Positions 1 to 8,765 of a stretch of DNA of 45,370 bases are shown piece by piece; position 1 is the first letter of the stretch, and each line of letters opens with the position of its first letter. The notes below the pieces were generated by a model. The model was not told the DNA's origin. It saw nothing but the letters and a program-made list of their open reading frames with translations, and did no database searches. Source of the stretch: an uncultured Pseudomonadales bacterium. GTDB taxonomy: Bacteria > Pseudomonadota > Gammaproteobacteria > Pseudomonadales > Azotimanducaceae. A program made the translations under genes and the position numbers. The stretch is from contig CALHVX010000109.1 of the NCBI GenBank assembly GCA_938036875.1, positions 1 to 45,370 of the forward strand, given 5' to 3'.

Positions 1-2784
1 CAACTTATCCATCTTGGTTAGTTGTTTTTTTACCCTGCGCGCACTGGGATCGCTTGCATCCAAAACCGCCAAACTGCCAGCTTCAGTCAAAGGTTCAAGC
101 TGTTGGGCGGCCGCTGTTGCGTCTAATAGCTCTGCCCAAGACGGGGCTTTGTTACTTAAGGCTGCTGTTACTTCGGTAATAGCGTCCGCGGCGTTGATTA
201 GGGCATCTAGCGCCCGCTGGGCTGACACTTCGATGGTTTGCAAGGCGTTTGCTTCTTCCCCAATATCACAACGCAAGAAGCGCACTGGGGAGATCGCGAG
301 GATACCTTGGTAGCCCTGCTGCTCCAAGGTATCTCGCAATTGTTGAGTTTGCTCTAGTGCTGGTGCAAAGGATTCCCACCTAGGCAGCAAGGCGCGCGTA
401 CGAACATCAACATCGGGTCGAACCGCTCCACCTTCGACCCATAAACCAATGATCGATCTCAGTGGGAGTTGATCGGTGTCTGGGGCGACATGGGTCATGG
501 CCGAACTAAAGACATCAAGTTCGTCTAAGATCTTTTGCTTTCGTTGCAACCAAGCTTGTCGAGCACTGCTGAGCTGTGCATCTGGCGGGTTTGCCACCGC
601 GCTTTCGTAACGATTCTTGAGCGATGCAACAAAAGGTTTCTTGTCTTCGCGAGTGTCGTGTATCAAACAGCAGGCATCCCGGAGACCAACCTGTTGCAAA
701 CGATGATAAACCACGTCTAGCGCGGCTCGTTTTTCGCAGACAAAAAGTACGGACTTTTTGCGAGCGACGTAATCGACGATAAGATTCGTAATGGTTTGGG
801 ACTTGCCAGTCCCCGGCGGACCTTGGATAACATAGGATTTTTCGGCGCGGGCACGCAATACAGCCGCTCGCTGGCTGGGGTCTACCGGCAACACAGTGTA
901 CTGCTCTGCGGCAGGCGGCAAGGTCAGATCTTCAAAACCTACACGAACATCTTCGGTGAAAAGCTGCTCAAAATTTTCATGTGCAGCGCTTTCATCGCCA
1001 GCCAACTCAGTATAGTCGCGGACCAAGGTCATCTTGCGATAGCTGAAGTTAGCCAAGCTCACGGAGCATAGGTCGACCTCCCACTGGGTTGAGCCTTTCT
1101 CATCACCACTGTCAATATTGTAAAAATCGCGCTCCACGCTGGCTACGCCAGCCGTCCGGGCAGCCGTTTGATCCACCATCTGCTCTATCACCCGAGGTGA
1201 GGTATTCATCTCAACCATATCCCGGCTAGGCGCATTGGCCGGACGGATATCACGCGCAAATATTTGCACACCCAGCGGCTCAAAACGCTGGCCGGTATAG
1301 CTATACGACAGGCCCGAATAGTTTTTCAGCCCACGCCCAGTCTTCTTTATTTTGCGTCGATAACGATCCAGGCGGCGCATCGCTTTACGCTTGATGAGCT
1401 GAATACGGGGTGCTTCAACCAACTCAAGCTCTATGCCTTTTGCCGATGCCATGAGCTGCTTGCGCAATGAGTTGGTTAACCCACGAATCTCATCCATTGA
1501 GGCTGCATTAATTGTCTCCGGCAAACGGATGCCGTAAAGCTCACCTAAGTGGTGGCGCAAAGCCGGGTTGATTTCAGCATTTGCGGCATCCGTACTCAGC
1601 TCGAAGCTGTCGCGCACGCCCTTACGCTTCTTAAGGCTAGCGGGTACCAAAATTAAGGGCGAGTTAATACGTTCGTGAGGCGCATCTTTTAAGTTGTGCC
1701 AACGTAAGAATGCGGTGACCAAACGGAGTTGCGAAAAACCGAATTCCTTAGCATCTCTATTGGACTGCAATCGAATGCGGTCCAGAGCTGTACTGAGAAA
1801 GGGATAGTCTTCGAACCGTAACCAACGGTCCAGGCGAATTGGCTTGTCACTATCTAAGCTTTGGCACAGCTCGTCATTGGTAAAGAGTAGCTGTTGGAGC
1901 CGTATGGACTCTACGTCAAGCACATGAGGAACAGAGCCTACCGTTAGATTGGCTGTGCTACCCGTTTCTTTGTAGTACAGCAACCGGTTTCGACGATTCA
2001 CTTCAAAGAGTCGATTGCGCAGGCGCATCAATAGTATCTGCCGCCGACTACCCTTTTCGGTTTCTGGGATCGCATCAATAGTGTCTTCAAGCTCTTGGTA
2101 GCGATAATTGGCTAGCGCTGCAGCAACGGAGCTCAAGTCTTGGGGACGTTCAGAGCGAGATAGCTGGGTCATGCGCTCAATGATCTGAGCAATGACGGGC
2201 GACAAGCGATCGTTCAGTGAGCACAGGTCCGAGCGCGCGGCTACAAAACGTTGTAGCTCGTCTTCTTCTGTGAGATCCAAACCCGTTGCCAGGCTACCCA
2301 TAACCAAGCCGAGCACAAAGGTATCCGTTAGCGCATCGTTGTGCTCAAGCTTGGCCTCCCAAGCCACGTAATCCGGAAAGTAGGCAACCCTAACCTCTTC
2401 TTCACGCCCGGCTACCCGCGCATCTTCAACGGTTGGTCCAACCCAATCATCGGCGCTATCCGCCACGCGCATTTCACGGGTGACCTCCAGGCCGTTGGTT
2501 TGCACTCGTCGATCCTGACGCTGTACCGCCTTTAGATTGTTCCGGGGCGCTTCAGCTTCCGAATTTGAATACCAAAGATGACCCATGGAGACGCGCAGGC
2601 TGTCTACACCGTCTAGCGGCGCCACTAACCCTTGCTCATGGGTTTTGGCCACCTGCTCCAATAAAGGCTGCATGAGCCCAACCATGTCATCACTGCCAAT
2701 GGCCGCAAATTCACGTACCTCGTGGAGGTAGGTGAGAAAAGCTGTCCCTAGCTCACCATCTTTAGGGTCATCAGACTCAGCCAA
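1..2784 (-). CDS. Large kinase-like/DUF4011-type superfamily 1 helicase, C-terminus off the window
   Basis: Open reading frame without a stop to the left edge; 928 residues visible. Residues about 1-220 resemble the C-lobe of a protein kinase (WYSNSEAEAP, then a segment with LTDTFVLGLVMGSLATGLDL and later RPQDLSSV), but no HRD or DFG motif is visible, so it is probably a pseudokinase-like region. A DUF4011-like stretch follows (FEVNRRNRLLYY, about residues 255-266), and a Walker A motif GPPGTGKSQT lies near residue 655, followed by VLFVCEKRAALDVV typical of SF1 helicases. Helicase motif II onward and any C-terminal nuclease would lie outside. Start chosen as TTG at 2784: an in-frame stop lies three codons upstream, a GGAG sits about 10 bases ahead, and the start overlaps the upstream peptidase gene by 8 bases, implying translational coupling. 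Helicase assignment is firm; the role in defence is inference. Confidence 0.85.
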   Translation of the reverse strand, partial: MAESDDPKDGELGTAFLTYLHEVREFAAIGSDDMVGLMQPLLEQVAKTHEQGLVAPLDGVDSLRVSMGHLWYSNSEAEAPRNNLKAVQRQDRRVQTNGLEVTREMRVADSADDWVGPTVEDARVAGREEEVRVAYFPDYVAWEAKLEHNDALTDTFVLGLVMGSLATGLDLTEEDELQRFVAARSDLCSLNDRLSPVIAQIIERMTQLSRSERPQDLSSVAAALANYRYQELEDTIDAIPETEKGSRRQILLMRLRNRLFEVNRRNRLLYYKETGSTANLTVGSVPHVLDVESIRLQQLLFTNDELCQSLDSDKPIRLDRWLRFEDYPFLSTALDRIRLQSNRDAKEFGFSQLRLVTAFLRWHNLKDAPHERINSPLILVPASLKKRKGVRDSFELSTDAANAEINPALRHHLGELYGIRLPETINAASMDEIRGLTNSLRKQLMASAKGIELELVEAPRIQLIKRKAMRRLDRYRRKIKKTGRGLKNYSGLSYSYTGQRFEPLGVQIFARDIRPANAPSRDMVEMNTSPRVIEQMVDQTAARTAGVASVERDFYNIDSGDEKGSTQWEVDLCSVSLANFSYRKMTLVRDYTELAGDESAAHENFEQLFTEDVRVGFEDLTLPPAAEQYTVLPVDPSQRAAVLRARAEKSYVIQGPPGTGKSQTITNLIVDYVARKKSVLFVCEKRAALDVVYHRLQQVGLRDACCLIHDTREDKKPFVASLKNRYESAVANPPDAQLSSARQAWLQRKQKILDELDVFSSAMTHVAPDTDQLPLRSIIGLWVEGGAVRPDVDVRTRALLPRWESFAPALEQTQQLRDTLEQQGYQGILAISPVRFLRCDIGEEANALQTIEVSAQRALDALINAADAITEVTAALSNKAPSWAELLDATAAAQQLEPLTEAGSLAVLDASDPSARRVKKQLTKMDKL

Positions 2785-3961
2785 ACCGACTCATCTCCAT
2801 TTTTTGCGCATCGGCAATGTCAGCTTTTTTCAGCTTGAGGTCTTTGCGTGCCAGCGGTTCAAACACCTTAAAGATGCCCAGGCGTTCGGCGAAGTGCAGC
2901 GCGGCTCCCAACAAGGGCAGGTTGTCGTCGCGATCTGCGGTTGCCAGATCCAATAGAAGATAGGTTAGATAAGTGTGGGTTGACTCGCTAAGCAGCTCAA
3001 TTTGGGTTGCTAGTCGTTCAAGCTCAGCCGCTCCCGCTTGCTCTTGAGCAACGCTAGCCCAATCAAAGCTAGGGAAATATTCGCGCAGCAGTATCTGGTG
3101 GGTGTCGTCGCGAAAGCGCTCATCACCACCAACTGCTTGTGCAATATTGTGGGTGAGCCTGGCAAGCTCACGTTGGTCCAACAGATCCAATCGTCGAGCA
3201 TCCAGCTTGCCCCGAACCAGTTCAAGGTACTGGGCCCTATCCTTTGGCGCATCGTTTAGCGCTTTTGCACGTATATAGGTTTCAGGATGCGTTGCTCCTT
3301 TAGCACCGGAGTCGTCGCGCTCCAGGATCTCCTCAGCCTGAGCCAAATAGTCCGCAACCGTCACGCTCTTCAAGCCAGTATTCACTTTAATCAAGCTGGC
3401 GATAGCACATTGAGGTCCTTCGCAAACAAAGGCCGCGCCGAGATCTGCATAAAGCTCTGTATGGAGCTGGTAACGCCTGGCAGTTTCTACGTAGGCATCG
3501 TGACAATCAGGCTGGTCCGAACACCAGCTTAGGAGTCGAGCTGCCGCAAAAAACTCACCATTGTTTTCCGTGTACAGCTTGTGATGAGAAAATTCATGCG
3601 CTACAACAGCCGTCAGTTCATCTTCGCTCAGCAACTCCGCGATAGGACCCGTAAACACAACACAAAGCTCGTCATCAAAAAAATACAAGGCTGCATTGGG
3701 CTGGGGCGCTGCGGATTGGAACTGGTAAAAGGTAATGGGTAAATCAATGTTCAACCGAGCGGCCACCGTATCGCCGCTAGCATAAAGCGACGCATGGCTT
3801 TCGCGCGTCATGCGGTAGCAAGACTTCAATAGCTCTAACTTGCTCGCCTGCGCCTGCTCACCAGAAAAGTCATCTGACATGAACCATTGCCAAAGGCCAG
3901 GCTCGGCATCCTTGAGGTGATCACAGATCGCAACTTGGTACGGCAGGGGCTCAAAGAGCAT
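2777..3961 (-). CDS. Soluble M48-like zinc metallopeptidase
   Basis: 394 residues. The zinc-binding HEXXH motif is HEFSH at residues 122-126 within VVAHEFSHH, preceded by NAALYFFDDELCVVFTGP, the substrate-cleft region usual in M48 (HtpX/Ste24-type) peptidases. E169 in HTELYAD is the likely third zinc ligand. Unlike HtpX or BepA it has no transmembrane segment or signal peptide, so it should act in the cytosol. A later THPETYIRAKAL block resembles the C-terminal part of soluble M48 homologues. It is the first gene of a pair with the giant helicase (8-base overlap). No clear Shine-Dalgarno precedes the ATG. The substrate is unknown; cleavage of a partner upon a stress signal is speculative. Confidence 0.85.
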   Translation of the reverse strand: MLFEPLPYQVAICDHLKDAEPGLWQWFMSDDFSGEQAQASKLELLKSCYRMTRESHASLYASGDTVAARLNIDLPITFYQFQSAAPQPNAALYFFDDELCVVFTGPIAELLSEDELTAVVAHEFSHHKLYTENNGEFFAAARLLSWCSDQPDCHDAYVETARRYQLHTELYADLGAAFVCEGPQCAIASLIKVNTGLKSVTVADYLAQAEEILERDDSGAKGATHPETYIRAKALNDAPKDRAQYLELVRGKLDARRLDLLDQRELARLTHNIAQAVGGDERFRDDTHQILLREYFPSFDWASVAQEQAGAAELERLATQIELLSESTHTYLTYLLLDLATADRDDNLPLLGAALHFAERLGIFKVFEPLARKDLKLKKADIADAQKMEMSRFG

Positions 3962-4065
3962 TGCAGGGACTTAACTAGCTAAGGTCTTTTGATGCTACCG
4001 ACCACGGGCAACGATGCAAGCCAATAGCGCATAATTATCTGTAAAATCTAGCTGCTGCCAGCCGT

Positions 4066-4848
4066 TTAGTTGCCCGTAAACCTGGCCTCTCTACGCTCGA
4101 GAAATGAGGCAACCCCCTCTTTGTGATCCGCAGACGCAAAGCATTCAGCCATTGCTTGTGTGTGTCGTGCCATGTGATCACCAACCTCCGCCCCAAGCCC
4201 TTCGTAGACCAGTGCTTTAATGCGCTTGAGGGAGAACGGGGAGTTTTTGGCAATACGCTCAGCCAACCCTTGGGCGGCTGCGGCCAGCTCTGTACTCTCC
4301 ACCAACTCATCAACATAGCCTATCTGCAACGCCTCCTGCGCTGACAGGGTGTCTCCTGTATACAAAAGCTTCATCGCCTTTTGAACACCGACCAGTCGTG
4401 GCAGCAACCAACTTCCCGCGCCGGTGTCAGGCACCAGGCCTCGATGCGAAAAGTTCCAAGCAAAGCGCGCATTGGGTGTGCAAATACGCAGGTCACACTG
4501 AGAGGTAAACTCAGCCCCCATACCAAAGGCTGGACCGTCTATAGCGCCAATAACGGGAATGGGACATTCAACAATAGGCCACCATTTACCGCGCTCTTCA
4601 GCGGTGCCTCGTAAACCTCGTTTTTCACCTGGAATGGTCGCAAGGTCTGCCAGGTCCGTACCGGCACAGAACGCACCGGCAACACCCGTGATCACCAACA
4701 CTTTAGCCTGAGGGTCAGCACCCGCCGCTTCAACCATCTGAATGAAATCCCCCAGCATGGCAAAGGTCATGGCATTCTTTTTTTCTGGTCTATTGATCGT
4801 GAGCGTAGCAACGCCCGCGGTGACTTCGTAGCCTAGATACTCCGACAT
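4066..4848 (-). CDS. Enoyl-CoA hydratase/isomerase (crotonase) family protein
   Basis: 260 residues, normal length for a crotonase. Oxyanion-hole elements are visible as AGAFCAGTDL (residues 58-66) and GPAFGMGAE (105-113), and the LVPDTGAGSWLLPRLVG block at 138-154 is like that of PaaG-type isomerases, with Asp rather than the classical first catalytic Glu. It should act on a CoA thioester in beta-oxidation-like or aromatic acid breakdown; substrate unknown. Start ATG is preceded by GAGG six bases upstream. It follows the flavin monooxygenase gene by 121 bases on the same strand, so co-transcription is possible but unproven. Confidence 0.9.
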   Translation of the reverse strand: MSEYLGYEVTAGVATLTINRPEKKNAMTFAMLGDFIQMVEAAGADPQAKVLVITGVAGAFCAGTDLADLATIPGEKRGLRGTAEERGKWWPIVECPIPVIGAIDGPAFGMGAEFTSQCDLRICTPNARFAWNFSHRGLVPDTGAGSWLLPRLVGVQKAMKLLYTGDTLSAQEALQIGYVDELVESTELAAAAQGLAERIAKNSPFSLKRIKALVYEGLGAEVGDHMARHTQAMAECFASADHKEGVASFLERREARFTGN

Positions 4849-4969
4849 GTATAGCCTCGCCCAGTTTTATCTATAGGTTAAAGCACTGACTTTATCTGCC
4901 TCCTTTATCTACCTCAAGGCACCTAGGTTATTCATTTTTTCCCCAGCACAACCTCAACAGAGTAAATCT

Positions 4970-6025
4970 CTAGCGGAGCACGGCATGCTCTAGCTGCGGC
5001 AACACATAGCGAGCAAACAGATCGCACTCTTCGCGATGGGGGTAGCCAGATAGAATAAAGGCTTCGATGCCTAAATCCATATATTGCCTCAGCTTACCCA
5101 ATACCTGGTCAGGATCACCCACAATAGCAGCACCACAACCACTACGCGCACGACCGATGCCGGTCCATAAATGGTCTTCAGCGAAACCGTCATGATCGGC
5201 GTTTTCACGTAGCTGCCCTTGAGCACGAACGCCAGCGGAACTGCTGTCCAAGGATTGTGCTCGAATTTTCTCACCTTGATCCGCATCAAGCCGGGACATC
5301 AATACACGCGACGCTTCAATGGCTTGCGCTTGGGTCTCCCGCACAATCACATGTGCTCTGTAACCAAAGCGTAGCGATCGGTTAAAGGTTGCCGCGCGCT
5401 CGCGCATATCTTGCAGTAGTGCTTTGACCGCCGGCAGAGTATCTGGCCACATCAAAAAAACATCAGCACACTCAGCCGCCACGGCACGTGCGGGTTCAGA
5501 CAACCCACCAAAATAAAACAACGGGGCTTGACCGGTTACCGTCCGCAAGTTGGGAGGAGCAAGTTGTAGGTTCAAAAATTCACCCTGCACATCAACAGCC
5601 TTACCATTGAGTAAGTCCCGCAGCACCAACATGGTTTCTTTAGTGCGCTGATAACGGGGTTGCGAGGCCAACGTCTCACCGGGAATATCCGACGAGATGA
5701 TGTTGATCGCTAGTCGACCTTGCAACATCTCATCTAAGGTGGCCAGTTGCCGAGCCAGTTGCGGTACCACCAGCTCACCACAACGTACGGCAACTAACGG
5801 CCGAATCTGCTTGGTCAACGAAGCAATACCAGCTGCGAAGGCCACAGAGTCGATCCCTAGCTGATATCCAGAGGGTAGCAATATGCCGTCATACCCCGCT
5901 TGATCTGCACCAACAGCAATCTCACTGCAATGGGCCCAGGACGACTTAAGCGATTCATCGTGCACGCCAAGATAGCGATAATCATCGTCACACAAGGCAG
6001 CAAACCAACTCACCTCAACGCTCAT
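4970..6025 (-). CDS. LLM-class flavin-dependent monooxygenase, SsuD-like
   Basis: 351 residues matching the alkanesulfonate monooxygenase branch of bacterial luciferase-like enzymes: GRLAINIIS (central beta strand), RYQRTKE, PLFYFGG, FGYRAHVIVRET, GDPDQVLGKLRQY and a C-terminal FILSGYPHREE are all family landmarks. Such enzymes use FMNH2 from a separate reductase and O2 to cleave C-S bonds or oxidise related substrates. No flavin reductase or sulfonate transporter lies nearby, so the substrate may differ from alkanesulfonates. The start ATG overlaps the upstream Gfo/Idh/MocA stop (ATGA), indicating translational coupling. Confidence 0.9.
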   Translation of the reverse strand: MSVEVSWFAALCDDDYRYLGVHDESLKSSWAHCSEIAVGADQAGYDGILLPSGYQLGIDSVAFAAGIASLTKQIRPLVAVRCGELVVPQLARQLATLDEMLQGRLAINIISSDIPGETLASQPRYQRTKETMLVLRDLLNGKAVDVQGEFLNLQLAPPNLRTVTGQAPLFYFGGLSEPARAVAAECADVFLMWPDTLPAVKALLQDMRERAATFNRSLRFGYRAHVIVRETQAQAIEASRVLMSRLDADQGEKIRAQSLDSSSAGVRAQGQLRENADHDGFAEDHLWTGIGRARSGCGAAIVGDPDQVLGKLRQYMDLGIEAFILSGYPHREECDLFARYVLPQLEHAVLR

Positions 6026-7239
6026 AGTCCAGCTCCACAGAGCATGAGGTCTTGAATGTCATCGGTCACCGGCAGCACATCTGCAATATCGATAGCGGTA
6101 CGCTTGTCGATAGAAGTTTGCGCTGCGGCGCCAACCACAACCGACCAAAAGGCATCCGCCAAGCTGGGACCAGTGGCTTTCCCACTCACCAGGTCTTCGA
6201 CAAACGCTAGGTGCTCGTAGAAGGTGGCCCCGTGATGCCCCGCCTTAGCAATGTACGACGGGTAGGTGGGTGCACTGCTGCGAGAACGCCCACTTTCACC
6301 CGCCCAGACCTCCAAGTGGTTTTGGTTTTCGCTGCCCAGTTGTGCTTGCTCAACCGTGTGGAGGCGTCCGGCATCACCACAGACCACAAGCTCCTCCCGT
6401 GCGCCTGGGACAAACATAGACAATGAAAAGCCACCTATGACGCCGTTGTCGTAGTTCACGACAACCTGGGCTTGATCCAAACCATCCGCCTGCTGGTTGT
6501 CATAGGCAAAGTTGCGAAAGTTGACCGCTTGGCTGCCGCTGGCAAAGACCTGTTCTGGAGCGCCACCGGCAAACAAATTCATCAAATCAAAGTAGTGGCA
6601 ACACTTCTCAATTAAGGTACCGCCGGTATAGGCGTTAAACTTGTTCCACTGGCCAACCTTATCCAGAAAGGGGAACCGGTGCTCCAACATGTTCACGCTG
6701 CACACTCGCCCCACACTTTGGCGTCCAAAGACCTCCTCCATCGCCTCGGCATAAACCGCCTTGTAGCGATACTGCAAGCCAACTCGAACCGGCTGAGTAT
6801 GGTTGGCGGCCAAACGACAGACCTCCAACGCATCTGACACCGTGGTTGCAATAGGCTTTTCTAAGAAGATCGCTTTGTTGTACCGAGTTGCCACACGCAT
6901 GACGTCTAAATGGGTGAAGTTTGGCGTTGCCACAATCAAAGCATCAGTAGACGGGTCAGCGCAGGCTTCTTCCAGCGAAGCGTAAACCCGAGGCTTCGTT
7001 GTACCCTTCGCTCTAGCGGCAATCTCCAGCGCACAGTCAACACTTTTGGGTGCCGGATCGTACACACCACCTAGGCTTGCTCGACCGACAAGCTGCGCAT
7101 TGCGCATGTGCTCTTGGCCCATCATGCCGCAACCAATAAAACCGAAGCTCATTTCAGGGGCCTGGGTTCCACCCAGAAAGCGGTCCTGCTCCTCAAGATA
7201 GGCAAAACCACGCCCGCCCCGGAACACTCGACTATCCAT
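6022..7239 (-). CDS. Gfo/Idh/MocA-family NAD(P)-dependent oxidoreductase
   Basis: An N-terminal Rossmann fold starts at FGFIGCGMMGQEHMRN, and the family's EKP motif occurs in FLEKPIA. The C-terminal half contains GGTLIEKCCHYFDLMN, the position of the catalytic His/Asp region. The family oxidises or reduces sugars, inositols and similar polyols. The start is uncertain: ATG at 7239 has AAGAG about seven bases upstream and is used here; a GTG at 7254 and an ATG at 7152, right before the Rossmann strand, are alternatives. It is the first gene of the minus-strand run 7239-4970 and is divergent from a LysR gene, which is its likely regulator. Confidence 0.88.
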   Translation of the reverse strand: MDSRVFRGGRGFAYLEEQDRFLGGTQAPEMSFGFIGCGMMGQEHMRNAQLVGRASLGGVYDPAPKSVDCALEIAARAKGTTKPRVYASLEEACADPSTDALIVATPNFTHLDVMRVATRYNKAIFLEKPIATTVSDALEVCRLAANHTQPVRVGLQYRYKAVYAEAMEEVFGRQSVGRVCSVNMLEHRFPFLDKVGQWNKFNAYTGGTLIEKCCHYFDLMNLFAGGAPEQVFASGSQAVNFRNFAYDNQQADGLDQAQVVVNYDNGVIGGFSLSMFVPGAREELVVCGDAGRLHTVEQAQLGSENQNHLEVWAGESGRSRSSAPTYPSYIAKAGHHGATFYEHLAFVEDLVSGKATGPSLADAFWSVVVGAAAQTSIDKRTAIDIADVLPVTDDIQDLMLCGAGL

Positions 7240-7294
7240 CACCTTACTCTTCACGGGTTTATTGCCTGTGGCTGGAAACCCAAGATGTTATCGC

Positions 7295-7314
7295 AATAAT
7301 AAATCGATATTATT
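7295..7314. promoter_or_regulatory. Candidate LysR operator between divergent genes
   Basis: An interrupted palindrome AATAATA-AATCGA-TATTATT, with perfect 7-base arms, contains a T-N11-A arrangement (T at 7297, A at 7309) as expected for LysR-type regulators. It lies 33 bases upstream of the LysR start and upstream of the divergent oxidoreductase operon. Function is inferred from position and symmetry. Confidence 0.55.
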
Positions 7315-7346
7315 TCACTATTAGAATTAATACTGGATGCACAAGC

Positions 7347-8246
7347 ATGAGTGAACTACGCCTGTTGGAGCATTTTCTGGCCGTGTACCGAGAGCAAAGC
7401 TTTCGGGCCGGCGCTGAGCAAGCCGGGGTGTCACAAAGCACCATCACCAAGAGCATTCAACGACTTGAGGCACAGTTAGGCGTTAGGTTGTTTAACCGCA
7501 CCACGCGCTCCGTTGAGCCAACGGACACTGCGCGCCAGCTTGTTGTTCGAGCAGAAGATGTGGTTAACGCCGCTGGATCGTTCGACCAAGAAGCCAAACT
7601 GTTAGCTAGTGGTGAACTTGGCGGAATACGCGTGGGTGCCATTGCGTTGGCTGCAGAAACGTTAATCGTGGACGGTTTAGCTCGCCTTGCCACCTCACAC
7701 CCAAAACTGGAGGTAGAGGTTGTTGTGGGTAGCTCTGATGTCTATCGCGACCTAGCCACCGGTAGCTGCGATGTTGTGATCGGCGATGAAGCCAACTTTT
7801 CCACATCTCCTTTTGCACCCTCATTGCGGATGACACCGCTGCACAGTGAAAGCCTAGTTTACGTTCATCGCCCAAATCACCCGACAAGCAAACGCAAAAC
7901 CAACAAACTTGCGCATCTACTTAGCTACCCACTGGCCATACCAAGTCGCTACTTCAATGAAAATCAGCTGTTTGCAGCCATGGCCCTGCAAACCGGTGGC
8001 CAGGACACACCGCGCTACCGCCTCAACAGTTTGTCCGCTTGTCTAATGCTCGCAGCAACAACCGACGTGGTTACCCTGGCACCGCGCTCCGTGGCTGAAC
8101 AAGAGATAACGAACAACGGCCCCGGAACTATTGAGATTGCGCCCTTTGCAACCGATATCAACATTCGCCTCGCGATGGTGACCGTGGCGAAGAATACCCC
8201 CAGTCCAGCGGTGCGCGCCTTTCAAAGCGCAATCTCCGCTCGATGA
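7347..8246 (+). CDS. LysR-family transcriptional regulator
   Basis: 299 residues, typical length. The N-terminal winged helix-turn-helix spans about residues 3-62 (FRAGAEQAGVSQSTITKSIQ followed by LGVRLFNRTTRSVEPT). The rest is a periplasmic-binding-protein-like effector domain starting around residue 90. It is transcribed divergently from the Gfo/Idh/MocA and SsuD-like genes, the standard layout for LysR control of a catabolic operon, and the shared region has a palindrome with T-N11-A. The effector is unknown. Confidence 0.93.
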   Translation: MSELRLLEHFLAVYREQSFRAGAEQAGVSQSTITKSIQRLEAQLGVRLFNRTTRSVEPTDTARQLVVRAEDVVNAAGSFDQEAKLLASGELGGIRVGAIALAAETLIVDGLARLATSHPKLEVEVVVGSSDVYRDLATGSCDVVIGDEANFSTSPFAPSLRMTPLHSESLVYVHRPNHPTSKRKTNKLAHLLSYPLAIPSRYFNENQLFAAMALQTGGQDTPRYRLNSLSACLMLAATTDVVTLAPRSVAEQEITNNGPGTIEIAPFATDINIRLAMVTVAKNTPSPAVRAFQSAISAR

Positions 8247-8315
8247 GCACGCCTTTGGCCGCTTCTCGCGCCCAACAATGCTATCGTCTCAGCCACCACA
8301 ACAGCAGGTACAACT

Positions 8316-8765
8316 ATGCACAAGATCAACGCTTCCGAGAAAGACCAATTTTTTAAGGCTGTCGATGAAGCCTGCAAAAAAGCCGTTTGGTGCGCCATCG
8401 CAACCACAGACGGTATCGAGCCCCGCGTACGTATAGTGCACCCTACTTGGGATGGCGACACCTTATGGTTTGCCACCGGTCCGCAATCGCCCAAAGCAAG
8501 ACACCTGCGCGCCAATCCAAACGTTGACGTGCAGTATCAGGTTGCGCCACCAGAGTTTGTCCACGTTATGGTGCGAGGTGTTGCTGAGTTGATCACCGAT
8601 CAAGCAACCAAGAACCATGCCTGGGAAGCCATTGACTACGATCTAACCGCGTTTGGTTCTACCGGGCCGGAGGATCCCAATTTTTTGCCGGTTAGGATCA
8701 TACCCAGCCGGGTTGAGCTATCCGAGATGTTCGGATCTACCAACAAAAGGGTTTGGCGCAGCTGA
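8316..8765 (+). CDS. Pyridoxamine 5'-phosphate oxidase-like flavin/F420-binding protein
   Basis: 149 residues with the split-barrel PNPOx-like pattern: CAIATTDGIEPRVRIVHPTW, then LWFATGPQSPKARHLRANPNV and a strand HVMVRGVAEL. Members bind FMN, F420 or haem and often act as small reductases; the true substrate cannot be read from the sequence. An AGG precedes the ATG. Its 3' end overlaps the following serine hydrolase by 13 bases if that gene begins at the TTG at 8753. Confidence 0.85.
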   Translation: MHKINASEKDQFFKAVDEACKKAVWCAIATTDGIEPRVRIVHPTWDGDTLWFATGPQSPKARHLRANPNVDVQYQVAPPEFVHVMVRGVAELITDQATKNHAWEAIDYDLTAFGSTGPEDPNFLPVRIIPSRVELSEMFGSTNKRVWRS

